Positions 18,714 through 27,882 of a stretch of DNA of 64,000 nucleotides are shown here, in pieces. The DNA is taken from positions 124,001 through 188,000 of the forward strand of contig JAQWOH010000043.1 of NCBI GenBank assembly GCA_029245955.1, read 5' to 3'. The translations under genes and the position numbers were made by a program. Within the stretch, counting starts at the first letter, position 1. The number at the start of each line of letters is the position of its first letter. Below the pieces are notes generated by a model. The model had not been told where the DNA came from and did not search any database. It saw only the letters and a program-made list of their open reading frames with translations. The DNA comes from Fuerstiella sp. (GTDB lineage Bacteria; Planctomycetota; Planctomycetia; Planctomycetales; Planctomycetaceae).

Positions 18714-19931
18714 TCAACACGAACGCTGAGAATCGGGCAGCATAACACGAAAGGTTGTGCCTTTCCCAGGCGTTGACTCAAATTCGATGGAACCGCCGTG
18801 TTGTTTTATCACGCCATAACTCACAGCCAGACCCAATCCCTGTCCGGAACCCACGGGTCGCTTGGTGTAGAATGGTTCAAACAGCCGCCGCCGCGTTGTT
18901 TCGTCCATCCCGCAGCCATGATCTGTGATCTCCACGCACACCGAGGAATCATTCCGCAGGGCGGCGACCTCAAGGGCACCATTCGGCCCGCTCGCCAGAA
19001 CGGCATTCAGCAGGATTGCATGGAAAACCTGCTTAAGACTGGCTGGCTGGCAATGAATGATCAGACTGTCACCAAAGTCTGTCCTGACCGTCAGCTGCCG
19101 GGCCCGCAGGTCCGGGGCCAGAATCTCCAGCGTCGACTCGAGTGCGGCAACAACGTCCATTTTGTCAGTCGATGCCTGATCAAGGTGAGCAAAGTCGCGC
19201 AGGTTGCCGACGATTCCCCGCACACGAGTCAGGCCATCAAGAGAAGATCGAAACAGCTGAGGCAGGTTTTCCTTCAGCCATGGCAGATCACACTCGGCCT
19301 CAGTCGTTTTCAACTGGTTCGCCAGATGCTTATCTTCCCGTTCCACCACAGGCAGGCACGTCACATACTGATCGAGCAACTTCATCAGTGACTGCACATC
19401 CCGCTGCAGAACGGCCAGATTATTCGAAACGAACGCGACCGGGTTGTTGATTTCGTGCGCCATTCCGGCCGCCAACTGCCCGACGCCTGCCAGCTTTTCG
19501 CTCTGAACCAGCGCTGCCTGCGCTGCCATCAGCTGTTTGTTTTTTCGAATCAGGGTATGCTCAAGTTCAATAATCCGTTCGCCGGCACGTAAGCGAACGC
19601 GCAGTTCGTTGGGATTACAGGGTTTCGCAAGAAAATCGTCCGCACCCGCGTCCATGGCTTCGACAAGATCTGCTTTGTCAGATTTGGATGTCAGCAGAAC
19701 AATGTAAACGTACTCAACGTGATCGGAAGCCCGGATACGGCGAATCAGGTCCAGTCCATCAATGTTTGGCATCATCCAGTCGGTCAGCACCAATGAAAAA
19801 TGACTTTCCTGAAACTTCTCCCAGGCCTGAGCACCATCCTCAACTTCAGTAATCTCGTAATTCCAGCGCCCCAGTTGAGACACGAGCAGCTGCCGCATGG
19901 TGAGGCTGTCTTCTGCCAATAGCACTTTCAT
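18714..19931 (-). CDS. receiver-histidine kinase hybrid
   Basis: 405 residues, no membrane segment. An N-terminal receiver (1-120) has Asp51 in LVLTDWMMPN and Lys in FLAKPCNPNEL. A short coiled linker (118-145) leads to a HisKA helix with His159 in GMAHEINNPVAF. The ATPase domain has DHGCGMDE, RLFEPFYTKRPVGSGQG and GLGLAVSYGVIKQHGG near the C-terminus, and FRVMLPDSQ at the end. A receiver placed before the kinase suggests control by phosphorylation from another kinase. It heads a minus-strand group with a receiver protein and an unknown protein. The signal sensed is not evident. Confidence 0.92.
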   Translation of the reverse strand: MKVLLAEDSLTMRQLLVSQLGRWNYEITEVEDGAQAWEKFQESHFSLVLTDWMMPNIDGLDLIRRIRASDHVEYVYIVLLTSKSDKADLVEAMDAGADDFLAKPCNPNELRVRLRAGERIIELEHTLIRKNKQLMAAQAALVQSEKLAGVGQLAAGMAHEINNPVAFVSNNLAVLQRDVQSLMKLLDQYVTCLPVVEREDKHLANQLKTTEAECDLPWLKENLPQLFRSSLDGLTRVRGIVGNLRDFAHLDQASTDKMDVVAALESTLEILAPDLRARQLTVRTDFGDSLIIHCQPASLKQVFHAILLNAVLASGPNGALEVAALRNDSSVCVEITDHGCGMDETTRRRLFEPFYTKRPVGSGQGLGLAVSYGVIKQHGGSIEFESTPGKGTTFRVMLPDSQRSC

Positions 19932-20404
19932 GTCTGACGCCTTACACGATGATCGCCACGATCATGCGGTGTGTGATGAAACACACAGGAAAACGGAACT
20001 GAATCGAAACGCCTCCGCGAGAGGCGAAACACAAAACATCAATAGATCCAACCTTCCTCTGGCAACGACAGCGCCACAGAAACAGCCACGGCTATCGCTC
20101 ACAGCACCATCATCGCGAACTGTGCAGAGCTGACTGCATTTTCAGCCGAACTGACGGTCGAAATGCGCACATGACCGAACAACTCTATGCGGTCCATGAG
20201 CTGTTGTCTACGAGATTGGAAGAGGGTATACGACGAGAATCCACATCGGACGACAGACCGAACACTTCCCAGTGGCATTATACCTCGCCCCCTTGCGTCG
20301 CTGCAGCGACATTGGCGTCTGCAGCATGGACGAGACTGGATCACTCAGCCATAATTGCATCAGCCACGCACCGACCGACTCAACCACAATTCCAGACCAT
20401 TGCC
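19932..20404. other. divergent intergenic region
   Basis: The region separates the minus-strand hybrid kinase from the plus-strand PQQ propeller. An open frame from 20171 reads into the propeller gene but encodes no signal peptide or conserved sequence before ATG 20405, so it is treated as leader. No strong hairpin or promoter pair was recognised. Confidence 0.5.
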
Positions 20405-21661
20405 ATGACCTTACATGTGTGCCGAAGCATATCGGCAGCCATCATCCTTGGCGGACTATTCGTCACTGCCCAGGCCCGGGACTGGCCCCGTTTTCGGGGC
20501 CCCAATGGCGCCGGCATCAGCGACGCAACGACCGTCCCCACGGAATGGACCGTCGCCGATTACAACTGGCAGCTGAATCTACAGGGTCGCGGCCATTCGT
20601 CACCGGTCATCCAGGACGGTCGCCTGTTTGTGACATCGTGTGATGAGGAGTCGGCGACGCGCCGGCTGCATTGCGTCAACACTGACGACGGCTCGCCGAT
20701 ATGGACCCGAGAATTCGAATTCGTGAGCCACAAGAAGCACAAGAACAACAGTTTTGCGTCAAGCACACCGTGTGTCGATAAAGACCATGTCTATGTGGTC
20801 TGGCACTCAAGACAGTCGTCTCCGCTGCTGGCCTTCGACCATCAGGGCAACCGCATCTGGGAATACGACCTGGGCCCGTATTTGCATGGTCAGGGAGGGG
20901 CTACGTCGCCCATTGTCTACGACGATCTTGTGATTCTGGCCAATGACCAGAAGGACCCCAGCTTTCTGCTGGCAGTCGATCGCATGACGGGCCAAGAACG
21001 CTGGAAGATTCCTCGCGAAGGCAAGCGAGCGTGCTATGGAACCCCGTGTGTACTGGATTCCGGTACACGTCCTGCAGAGGTCGTCTTCACGCACTGTTTT
21101 GAAGGAATCACTGGCGTCGATCCGAGAACCGGGCAGCAGACCTGGCATATCGACGTATTCGGCAGAGCACCGCAGCGAGCTTTAGGGTCGCCTGTTCTGG
21201 CCGACGATCTGGTGATCGCAACGAGCGGCGGAATCGGCGGCGATCGTCAACTTGTAGCCGTTCGACCATCAGGTTCAGGTGTCTCAGTCGAAACCACAGA
21301 GGCGTATCGCACAAAACGACAGACGCCACATGTCCCAACGCCGATTGTCTACAAAGACTGGCTGTTCATGTGGAGCGACCAGGGTATCGCGAGTTGCCTG
21401 GACAAATCAACCGGTGAGGTCATCTGGCAGGAACGGGTCGGCGGAAACTACTTTAGTTCTCCGATCTGCATCGACGGAAAGCTATACTGCGCCGATCTTG
21501 ACGGCAAAGTCGTTGTTATCGCCGCAGCGGATAAGTACACACTTCTGGCTCGCAACGATCTGGGCGAACCGACGAAAGCCACCCCTGCTGTCAGCAGTGG
21601 CACACTGTTCCTGCGAACCGAATCACAGCTGTACTCCCTGGGCGGACGCAGGCAGCAGTAG
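20405..21661 (+). CDS. PQQ-binding-like beta-propeller protein, exported
   Basis: 418 residues from ATG 20405. Signal peptide at residues 1-25 (SISAAIILGGLFVTAQA), followed at once by RDWPRFRGPNGAG, the usual opening of planctomycete propellers of this group. Repeated blades include GHSSPVIQDGRLFVTS, YGTPCVLDSG, HVPTPIVYKDWLFMWSDQG and FSSPICIDGKLYCADLDG. Related to BamB/PQQ dehydrogenase propellers, but no dehydrogenase residues or cofactor genes are nearby, so an enzymatic role is not claimed. It probably acts as a periplasmic propeller of unknown ligand. The remnant of a sulfatase lies convergent 50 bases downstream. Confidence 0.85.
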   Translation: MTLHVCRSISAAIILGGLFVTAQARDWPRFRGPNGAGISDATTVPTEWTVADYNWQLNLQGRGHSSPVIQDGRLFVTSCDEESATRRLHCVNTDDGSPIWTREFEFVSHKKHKNNSFASSTPCVDKDHVYVVWHSRQSSPLLAFDHQGNRIWEYDLGPYLHGQGGATSPIVYDDLVILANDQKDPSFLLAVDRMTGQERWKIPREGKRACYGTPCVLDSGTRPAEVVFTHCFEGITGVDPRTGQQTWHIDVFGRAPQRALGSPVLADDLVIATSGGIGGDRQLVAVRPSGSGVSVETTEAYRTKRQTPHVPTPIVYKDWLFMWSDQGIASCLDKSTGEVIWQERVGGNYFSSPICIDGKLYCADLDGKVVVIAAADKYTLLARNDLGEPTKATPAVSSGTLFLRTESQLYSLGGRRQQ

Positions 21662-21710
21662 ATGCTCGACACCGGCACTTACCCGCCGGAAGCAGTTTGT
21701 TGTTTTACAT

Positions 21711-22145
21711 TCAGGATCGCGGCTGCGACGGGTCGAAGAAGTTGCAGCTGCCATCCAGCAGACCAAAGTACTCATCAAATCCACGGTCGCTGGGTCGATT
21801 GGAGGCTGTGCTGCCCAGGTGCCACTGTCCACTAAGCACTGTGTGATAGCCGCCGCACAGAACTTCCGCGATGGTCGTCATATTACTCTTCAGCAGCTTT
21901 CCGCTGCGGCGCGGGTAGAATCCGGTGATCAGAGATGCGCGGGTCGTGGTACATTTGGCATTGTTGTTAACCTGAGTAAACCGCTTGCCGTCACGCGCCA
22001 GTCCGCCTATGTTCGGCGTTCCAACCTCACCGCCGTAGCAGCCAATATCAGAGACCCCATGTCATCACACATGATCAGAACAATGTTGGGCTGTCCCGCT
22101 GCGCGACCCTGGGGCGCGTGTACCAACAGGCACTTTTCGTTGGGA
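21711..22145 (-). pseudogene. arylsulfatase remnant (N-terminal part, frameshifted)
   Basis: Reading the minus strand from about 22094 gives QPNIVLIMCDDMG, the metal-binding start of sulfatases. The frame then shifts near 22053-22058, where one missing base in GGGT(T)CTCTGAT separates it from SDIGCYGGEVGTPNI. The second frame continues with the modification-site region KCTTTRASLITGFYPRR, a GQWHLGS motif and RGFDEYFGLLDG, and stops at 21711. About 135 of some 450-500 codons remain; signal peptide and C-terminal two thirds are absent. Planctomycete genomes are rich in sulfatases, so loss of one copy is unremarkable, but the decay looks recent because the motifs are well kept. Confidence 0.85.
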
Positions 22146-22463
22146 GTACTGGTTTAAGCGTCCGGCATATGCAGTGCGACAGACAGGGTAGTCTGCCAAT
22201 CCCCAGAAGGGATAAGGTATCGCTGGACGCTGGGCCAAACGCAGCATGCAGTGACAAACGGGCCGTCAACGACCAACAGGAAGACATCATGGTAAACTTG
22301 CGAACCACCAAAGCGAAGTCGGTGTGCCACATTTGATGATGACCGCTTTTCCGACAGGGCCGTTGGTCGCAACAGGTGATGAACGACCGGGATCACAGAA
22401 CCGACAAAAACGTCAACACGCGCCGATTATCGTTATCTGATCACAACTGCGGGACAAACTAAA

Positions 22464-23291
22464 ATGACCGGTAAGAAGACTGAACCCCGCCCGTGCGGCA
22501 GTGTCAAATTCGACAACGCGGGACGGATCATCATCGTTACCGGTGGCTGCAGCGGTATCGGCAGAGCCATCTGTGACACCTTCGCCGCATCCGGGGCAAC
22601 GGTGGTTTGCGGTGACGTGGATACTGCCGCTGGGCGAACACTGCCCGATGGTGTTAAATTTCGGCGATGCGATACGTCCAGCAAAGCCGATTGCGAATCC
22701 GTGGTTGAATGGACGGTCGAACGATTCGGGGGACTGGACGTACTGGTCAACAACGCGGCAATCCAGCCAAAGGAATCCTACCGACCAATACACGAACTGC
22801 CTGCGGACGTGTGGAACAGGCTTCTGGGAGTGAATCTAAGCGGTTACACATTTATGGCGATGTCTGCGCTGCGTCGCATGCAGCAGCAGCACAGCGGCGT
22901 GATCATCAATATTGCCAGTGGACAGGGACACCGCACGGCGCAGCAGGTCGGCACTTATGGTCCGATCAAGGCGGCCAATATCATGCAGGCGCGGCAGTGG
23001 GCCGTCGAGTACGCTCGTGAGGGCATCCGCGTTGTTTCTGTCTCACCGGGCGCCATTGACACTCCGCTTGTCCGGGCCAGCCTGGCAGAGCAGGGTGGTA
23101 GCGCCGCCCTGGCAAACCGTCATCCGGTGGGGCGCATTGGGCTGCCGGAAGAAGTTGCCAACGCAGTATTGTGGCTCAGCGGCCCAGGTGCATCGTTTGT
23201 GACGGGAACAGACCTTGAGGTCGACGGGGGTCTTGGAGCCCTCGGCTCATTCGCGGCCCCGTATCCCCGGCCCGCCACCACTGATTCATGA
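22464..23291 (+). CDS. short-chain dehydrogenase/reductase (SDR)
   Basis: 275 residues. Classical SDR motifs in order: nucleotide-binding TGGCSGIGRA near residue 27, VLVNNAAIQP near 93, a Ser in INIASGQG, the catalytic pair in YGPIKAA (YxxxK), then VSPGAIDTPLVR. The C-terminal FVTGTDLEVDGGLG is typical of SDRs. Asp in VVCGDVD suggests NAD rather than NADP use. It is a soluble oxidoreductase acting on an alcohol or ketone; the substrate is not evident from its neighbours. The 3' end overlaps the convergent PilZ gene by 6 bases. Confidence 0.92.
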   Translation: MTGKKTEPRPCGSVKFDNAGRIIIVTGGCSGIGRAICDTFAASGATVVCGDVDTAAGRTLPDGVKFRRCDTSSKADCESVVEWTVERFGGLDVLVNNAAIQPKESYRPIHELPADVWNRLLGVNLSGYTFMAMSALRRMQQQHSGVIINIASGQGHRTAQQVGTYGPIKAANIMQARQWAVEYAREGIRVVSVSPGAIDTPLVRASLAEQGGSAALANRHPVGRIGLPEEVANAVLWLSGPGASFVTGTDLEVDGGLGALGSFAAPYPRPATTDS

Positions 23292-23963
23292 ACCGCCTAC
23301 GGTGCCCGTACGACGAATCATCTGCCGCTGAAGTTCGGTAGCCATTGATGCACAGACCTTCTGCATGCCACGCCCAAACACAGCCACGCCGTAGCGGTAA
23401 CGCCCGTTGCGAAGTCGACGTACACTCCGAATTCTGACGTGGCCCTGCACAACAATGCCATCTTTGCCCGGCAAGGCCGCATCAACAATAGATTTTGCTT
23501 CAAAAAACTCGTCACTCAGCACCGCAAAGCCTGTCTGACTGATGTCGGTCAGTTCGCACTCAGCACATTTGCCAAAGCTTACCGTCAGTTTCAGCGGAAC
23601 TGTTCGCACGCGAAAACACTCACGACTTTCAGCCAGTACGGGTTCTCCGATCCGTTTGACAACGAGGACGATGGTGCGCGAGTCCTGATCAAGATCCATG
23701 CGGGACAACTCGTCATATGACCGCTCATCTGCGGCCTCACGATCAATGACACCCTCGACCACAGCCTCCTGCATGACGAACCGGCGACCGTCCTCAAAGA
23801 GAATCGCAACTTTCTTGCCTTCGACATCCGGAAAGGTGACAACATCCACTTCGGCCGCGACCATATCGCCGTTGGTCCAAAGCACTCGTCCCGGCAGCAG
23901 GTCCGTACGCGTGACTGTGACTTCCCGTTGCAGATAGATGAAATTGTCGGATTCAAGGGACAT
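23286..23963 (-). CDS. PilZ-like domain protein
   Basis: 225 residues from ATG 23963. The N-terminal half (to about residue 100) is beta-rich and resembles a YcgR-like flap, with VTRTDLLPGRVLWTNGDMVA. The second half has the PilZ hallmarks: RECFR (RxxxR) followed by DISQTGFAVLS (DxSxxG) and a closing strand YRYGVAVFG. Known role of the domain: binding of cyclic di-GMP to control motility, exopolysaccharide or other outputs. No diguanylate cyclase lies in the window. The gene ends within the 3' end of the SDR gene and is otherwise isolated, with a perfect palindrome about 90 bases upstream. Confidence 0.8.
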   Translation of the reverse strand: MSLESDNFIYLQREVTVTRTDLLPGRVLWTNGDMVAAEVDVVTFPDVEGKKVAILFEDGRRFVMQEAVVEGVIDREAADERSYDELSRMDLDQDSRTIVLVVKRIGEPVLAESRECFRVRTVPLKLTVSFGKCAECELTDISQTGFAVLSDEFFEAKSIVDAALPGKDGIVVQGHVRIRSVRRLRNGRYRYGVAVFGRGMQKVCASMATELQRQMIRRTGTVGGS

Positions 23964-24051
23964 CTGAGAAATCCTGGTGAATGAGATTCTCAATCTGTAG
24001 GTTATAGATTGACGCCTGTCGAATCGTTTTTTTACCACTACAGGAAAACCC

Positions 24052-24065
24052 GACGTTTAAACGTC
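24052..24065. promoter_or_regulatory. 14-bp perfect palindrome upstream of the PilZ gene
   Basis: GACGTTTAAACGTC is a perfect inverted repeat with no spacer, about 90 bases before the PilZ start. It could be a site for a dimeric regulator. No second copy was noticed in the window. Confidence 0.3.
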
Positions 24066-24206
24066 AGCAATGACGTGCTGACCGGAAGGAGGTCATGCCA
24101 TTAACGACCATTCCCGGCCCGAAATCGCATAGGTGCCAGCAATGGACTAGTGGCTGTTGACCAGCAAAATCAGCATATCCTGCGTCGCTGGCGCATCTTT
24201 CGCCGG

Positions 24207-24326
24207 TTACGACTTCGCATCGACCGTCATCCTCAGTGTGGCCTCATCCCGATCGGGCTCGTAGAGCAATTTGAGGCTTGTCTGCGGCATTCCACATGAA
24301 ATCATGTGTCCATCGTCGTCGCTCAT
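24207..24326 (-). CDS. possible small protein, 39 residues
   Basis: An ATG at 24326 opens a 39-codon frame starting MSDDDGHMISCGMPQTS and ending VDAKS before TAA. The composition is protein-like and hydrophilic, and an AGGA lies 11 bases upstream. It sits alone between the PilZ gene and the lipoprotein gene. No family is recognised, and a chance frame of this length cannot be excluded. Confidence 0.25.
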   Translation of the reverse strand: MSDDDGHMISCGMPQTSLKLLYEPDRDEATLRMTVDAKS

Positions 24327-24468
24327 TCACGGAAGAATTCCTGCGCCGGCAGCTGTCAATATTCCAGAATTCTGATGGTTCATACTTGCTGCCGATGCAG
24401 CAACCACTCGACGATGAGTGATCCTGGACGACCACCAGACCGATGGACTTAGACCAGTCTGCAGATTC

Positions 24469-26178
24469 ATGAAACTTCCCAGCGTCTTAGCACTTTGCGT
24501 TACCATCATTCTGTCGGTTGTGGGCTGTTCCCGTGCACTCGTTGCCAAAGAGACCGGAGCAACTGCGGCCAGCCCGGAAGAAGTGCGCAAAATAACGGCT
24601 GTGGCACTGAATTATTGCCGGGCGTCACTGCACCGCATCCGTCGGACCCCAGAGAAACACGTGTTCCATGAAGAGCAACAGCGAATTCTGAGCAATCTGG
24701 ATTTGAACCGCATTGAAGACCCGGAAGTCATCACGCTGTACAAGTCAATTCTGGACGAGATCGGTCAGGTACAGATTACAGAACGAGAGCAGGTGGTTAT
24801 CGACGAACAGTTTCGGCGCAACACTCATCGGCAGCTGGGGACCAGTTTCTTCGTTGTGGGGGCACAGGTGCTTACCGGACAGTTGGGCAGTGCAGTTCAA
24901 TCCGGAGCCAACAGCTGGTGGGATTATCGTAATCAGGAGGTGCGACGTGACTCCGATCGCTGGAAGGTTGAGAAGACCGAGTTCAGTGGCCTCATGTCTC
25001 GCTCCAGCATTTTTCTGGACAGCTTCTGGCGACTATCGCAAAAGAACAAGATACCGGACCGCTGGCTGATTCGGGACCAGGATCTCGATCAGATGACACG
25101 AGTCCTGGCGGAACGTGACGCGGCTCAACGGCTGCGGATGCTGTCTCGCATGGAACGCTTCATGGAATGCTACCCACCGTACTGGTACTACGTCGCCAGA
25201 ACGCAGCAGCAACTTGGACTGATTCCTGAGGCGACCGAAACATATCAGCGTCTAAGCGCCATTGGCAGCAGACATTTCAGGCAGGATGACATGATGGCCA
25301 GCAGTATGGCCAATCTTGCTCTGCTGCAGGAGCAACAGGGCCTTCCACAGGCCGCAGATACGGCAATGAAAGTGATGGACCACTCCATCCGCAATTGGGA
25401 ATCCAATCTGATCTGCGCCTGGGTTCTGGGCAGACACCAGCGTTTTGATGACGCAGAAGAATTGATTCTCTGCAATCTGGACGAAGACCGGGAAGCCGCT
25501 CAGAGCCGCGTTGCACTGGTATCACTCTACTATCACTCAGAAAACACGGCTCAGCTGGCCAAACTGCTGAGTGACGAACGAGTCGTCCGCGACGTTCCGA
25601 TCCCGGGCCTGCTGCTGAGTGCAAGGCTGCTCGGAGCAGAAGCCGTTCCTCAACAGACGCAACGGTTCCTGGCGTCGACACTTTCTGCGTCCGTTCGGCG
25701 AACAACTCAGGGGACAGCCGTCACACTGTCTGTCGCTGCGGCGTGGAAACTGCAGGACGCAAGACCTGAGGTCGTTGCAGGGCAGAAGGTCCTTCAGACG
25801 GTGCGATATCGCCCCGGTGCAACGGGGCTTCAGGCCGAGTTTGCCGCAGAACGTGCGACGCCGGAAGACGCAGGCATCGACCTGGACGACATTCGAGTCA
25901 CACTGAACTATCCAAGCACGCCGGCCATTCACATCAGGCTCGATATAGCGGGAAGGTCGTCCGATGAAAATGGGTTCCTGCCGAACCGCGGGCCGTTTTC
26001 TTCGTCATCGATCCCTCCTCGCCTGTCGTTGTTTCCCAAAGAAAATGTGCGGTATCACATCAGCGAAATCGAATTGGACGGCGTGAGACTTTCATTCCGC
26101 GATGACGCCATCATTGACGCCCGCGGAGAAGCTGACGATAAGGAAGTGTCTGCTGACGACACTGCGACCCGGTCCTAA
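24469..26178 (+). CDS. lipoprotein with TPR-like region, unknown function
   Basis: 569 residues from ATG 24469. Signal sequence with lipobox SVVGC near residue 20, so the mature protein is probably lipid-anchored. The middle (about 195-330) reads as TPR-like helices, including WYYVARTQQQLGLIPEATETYQRL and MANLALLQEQQGLPQAADTAM. The C-terminal part is beta-rich with VRYHISEIELDGVRLSFRDD. It faces pyrF convergently with only 4 bases between the stops. No catalytic motif is recognised. A scaffold or envelope role is inferred from the anchor and repeats only. Confidence 0.75.
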   Translation: MKLPSVLALCVTIILSVVGCSRALVAKETGATAASPEEVRKITAVALNYCRASLHRIRRTPEKHVFHEEQQRILSNLDLNRIEDPEVITLYKSILDEIGQVQITEREQVVIDEQFRRNTHRQLGTSFFVVGAQVLTGQLGSAVQSGANSWWDYRNQEVRRDSDRWKVEKTEFSGLMSRSSIFLDSFWRLSQKNKIPDRWLIRDQDLDQMTRVLAERDAAQRLRMLSRMERFMECYPPYWYYVARTQQQLGLIPEATETYQRLSAIGSRHFRQDDMMASSMANLALLQEQQGLPQAADTAMKVMDHSIRNWESNLICAWVLGRHQRFDDAEELILCNLDEDREAAQSRVALVSLYYHSENTAQLAKLLSDERVVRDVPIPGLLLSARLLGAEAVPQQTQRFLASTLSASVRRTTQGTAVTLSVAAAWKLQDARPEVVAGQKVLQTVRYRPGATGLQAEFAAERATPEDAGIDLDDIRVTLNYPSTPAIHIRLDIAGRSSDENGFLPNRGPFSSSSIPPRLSLFPKENVRYHISEIELDGVRLSFRDDAIIDARGEADDKEVSADDTATRS

Positions 26179-26182
26179 CAGA

Positions 26183-27118
26183 TTATGCAGTTGTCGGTAT
26201 GTGCATCTGCAAATCCTCGATCATCTGACGTGTGGCCGCCTGAATCGAGTCTCGCCAGCCCGCAGGCCCAAACTGTTCTGCGTACTCCTGCTTTTGAAAT
26301 GCGAAGTTGATGGCTCGAGAACTATTCACCAACGCGCCATGACCGTTGAGATCGAACGCGCCAGCAACGTCGGCCGCCGTACCTCCCTGGCTACCGTAAC
26401 CAGGCACAAGAAAAGGCGTGTTAGGCATTCGCGCACGCAGGGACATCAGTTCTTTCGGCCACGTTGCTCCGACGACAGCACCAATGGAGCCATAGGTGTC
26501 GTCCGGCCAGTGACTGGAGTTCAGCAGCTGCACAACGTCAGCAACCGTTTCAAAAAGTTTATGGTTCTCTGATATGCGATCCTGAAACGTCGCTGCACCG
26601 GGATTGCTGGTGCGTACCAGAATGTAGAGTCCAGCACGGTTGCTCACGGATTTTTCGACGAATGGCCGCAACGTGTCGTCTCCCAGATAGGCATTCACCG
26701 TCAAGGCGTCTGCTCCAAACGGTGCCGCCGTCGAATCTTCTCCTGCCAGCCATGCGTCCGCGTAGGCAGTAGCCGTGGACCCGATGTCGCCACGTTTGGC
26801 GTCCGCGATCACAATCAGCCCTGCGGCACGGGCATGACTGATGACCCTGGCAAGAGCCGTGAACCCCTGAGGGCCGAGCTGTTCGAAGAACGCAATCTGT
26901 GGTTTCACGGCGGGAACCAGCGGGGCGACGATGTCGACGATTTCACAGCAGAAGCTTTCGAAACCGCGGGCCATGACTGCTGCAGCATTGCCGCCTGCTG
27001 ATTGAGCGGCTTCCCGAACGTCTGCAGGAAGTTGATCCCAGCGCGGATCAAGACCAACCAACGCAGGGGTATTGAGCTGTGAAACGCGAGCCGTAAGTCG
27101 TTCTGAATAGCTGGCCAT
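26183..27118 (-). CDS. pyrF: orotidine 5'-phosphate decarboxylase, type 2
   Basis: 311 residues, longer than the classic PyrF but normal for the type 2 family. Features: VGLDPRWDQLP at the start, FFEQLGPQGF, the catalytic loop IVIADAKRGDIGSTATAYA with the Asp-Lys-Asp set, NAYLGDDTL, and VPGYGSQGG near the C-terminus for phosphate binding. Known reaction: OMP to UMP and CO2, the last step of de novo pyrimidine synthesis. It is a single gene here; no other pyr gene is adjacent. Confidence 0.95.
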   Translation of the reverse strand: MASYSERLTARVSQLNTPALVGLDPRWDQLPADVREAAQSAGGNAAAVMARGFESFCCEIVDIVAPLVPAVKPQIAFFEQLGPQGFTALARVISHARAAGLIVIADAKRGDIGSTATAYADAWLAGEDSTAAPFGADALTVNAYLGDDTLRPFVEKSVSNRAGLYILVRTSNPGAATFQDRISENHKLFETVADVVQLLNSSHWPDDTYGSIGAVVGATWPKELMSLRARMPNTPFLVPGYGSQGGTAADVAGAFDLNGHGALVNSSRAINFAFQKQEYAEQFGPAGWRDSIQAATRQMIEDLQMHIPTTA

Positions 27119-27532
27119 ATTCTCGGGAGCGGGGGCTGAAGTCCAATAGAAAATTCATGTTTTCGGGCGAGTCTTCGACCGGTCGGCTATGCAGGGCAGG
27201 AGCAGCTATCCGGGACCGGGCAACCCGCTGCCAGGCTGATTCCACCACTGCGCATCCAACTTTGTTCGTCGGACGGAAATGTATTCGCCACACAGGGAAT
27301 CTGCAGTCATATGAATGCAGCAATCAGAAACTTCGAACAATTAATTGCAAAAAAAACGCAAGCGACTCACAGACACCTGCTGGACAGGGAAAAACAATAT
27401 TCAAATGTCTTGAGAATAACGTTTATCCGTTCTGATGTACTCAATTTCACCTCCATTTCGAACTATTAATTTGCCCCGATTAAACGGTGACATAGAGTCC
27501 CCTGTAGATAAGAACCCTATAAGGCCTTGATA
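27119..27532. other. intergenic region between pyrF and the pilin gene
   Basis: The region upstream of both divergent genes is notably A/T-rich in its right half (27320-27530), including an A-run at about 27350. No RNA gene, repeat or clear promoter pair was recognised, though the A/T-rich part is a likely promoter for the pilin gene. Confidence 0.4.
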
Positions 27533-27715
27533 ATGCAACTCCGGAAAACAGTTAAGTCATTCCTGGATGATACCGATGCGCTGACGTCCGTCGAATACTG
27601 CGTGTTACTGGCTATGATTCTGCTTGCTGTCCTGATTGGCATTACCGCGGTAGGAAGCAGCGTCCTTGACTGGTGGACTGGCATCGACACGGACTTGGAT
27701 TCCAACGGTTTCTAG
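27533..27715 (+). CDS. Flp/Fap-type pilin-like protein
   Basis: 60 residues from ATG 27533 (TTG 27527 would add two). A charged N-terminal stretch is followed by ALTSVEYCVLLAMILLAVLIGI, the conserved Glu-Tyr and hydrophobic helix of Flp pilins, then a short polar tail ending DLDSNGF. The family forms Tad-type pili after cleavage by a prepilin peptidase. The usual Gly before the Glu-containing helix is not obvious here and no tad assembly gene is in the window, so this is an orphan copy. A weak hairpin (about 27739-27764) follows. Confidence 0.75.
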   Translation: MQLRKTVKSFLDDTDALTSVEYCVLLAMILLAVLIGITAVGSSVLDWWTGIDTDLDSNGF

Positions 27716-27882
27716 ATCCTGTTTCCCTGAGGTATCGCGACTCTCGCCGCCGTTGGGCGGCAGAGTTACCTGTCCGAGTTGCTCCACTGCCTCTCGAGAA
27801 CCACTAACCTTTATTTACTTCCAGTTCCCGACGTAATGCGCAACAGTCTGTTAGTCTGTTGGCAGAACAGAAGGAAAATGGT

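Noticed and set aside
20171-20404. N-terminal extension of the PQQ propeller frame
   Set aside because: A clear signal peptide begins at ATG 20405; the 78 upstream codons are not protein-like.
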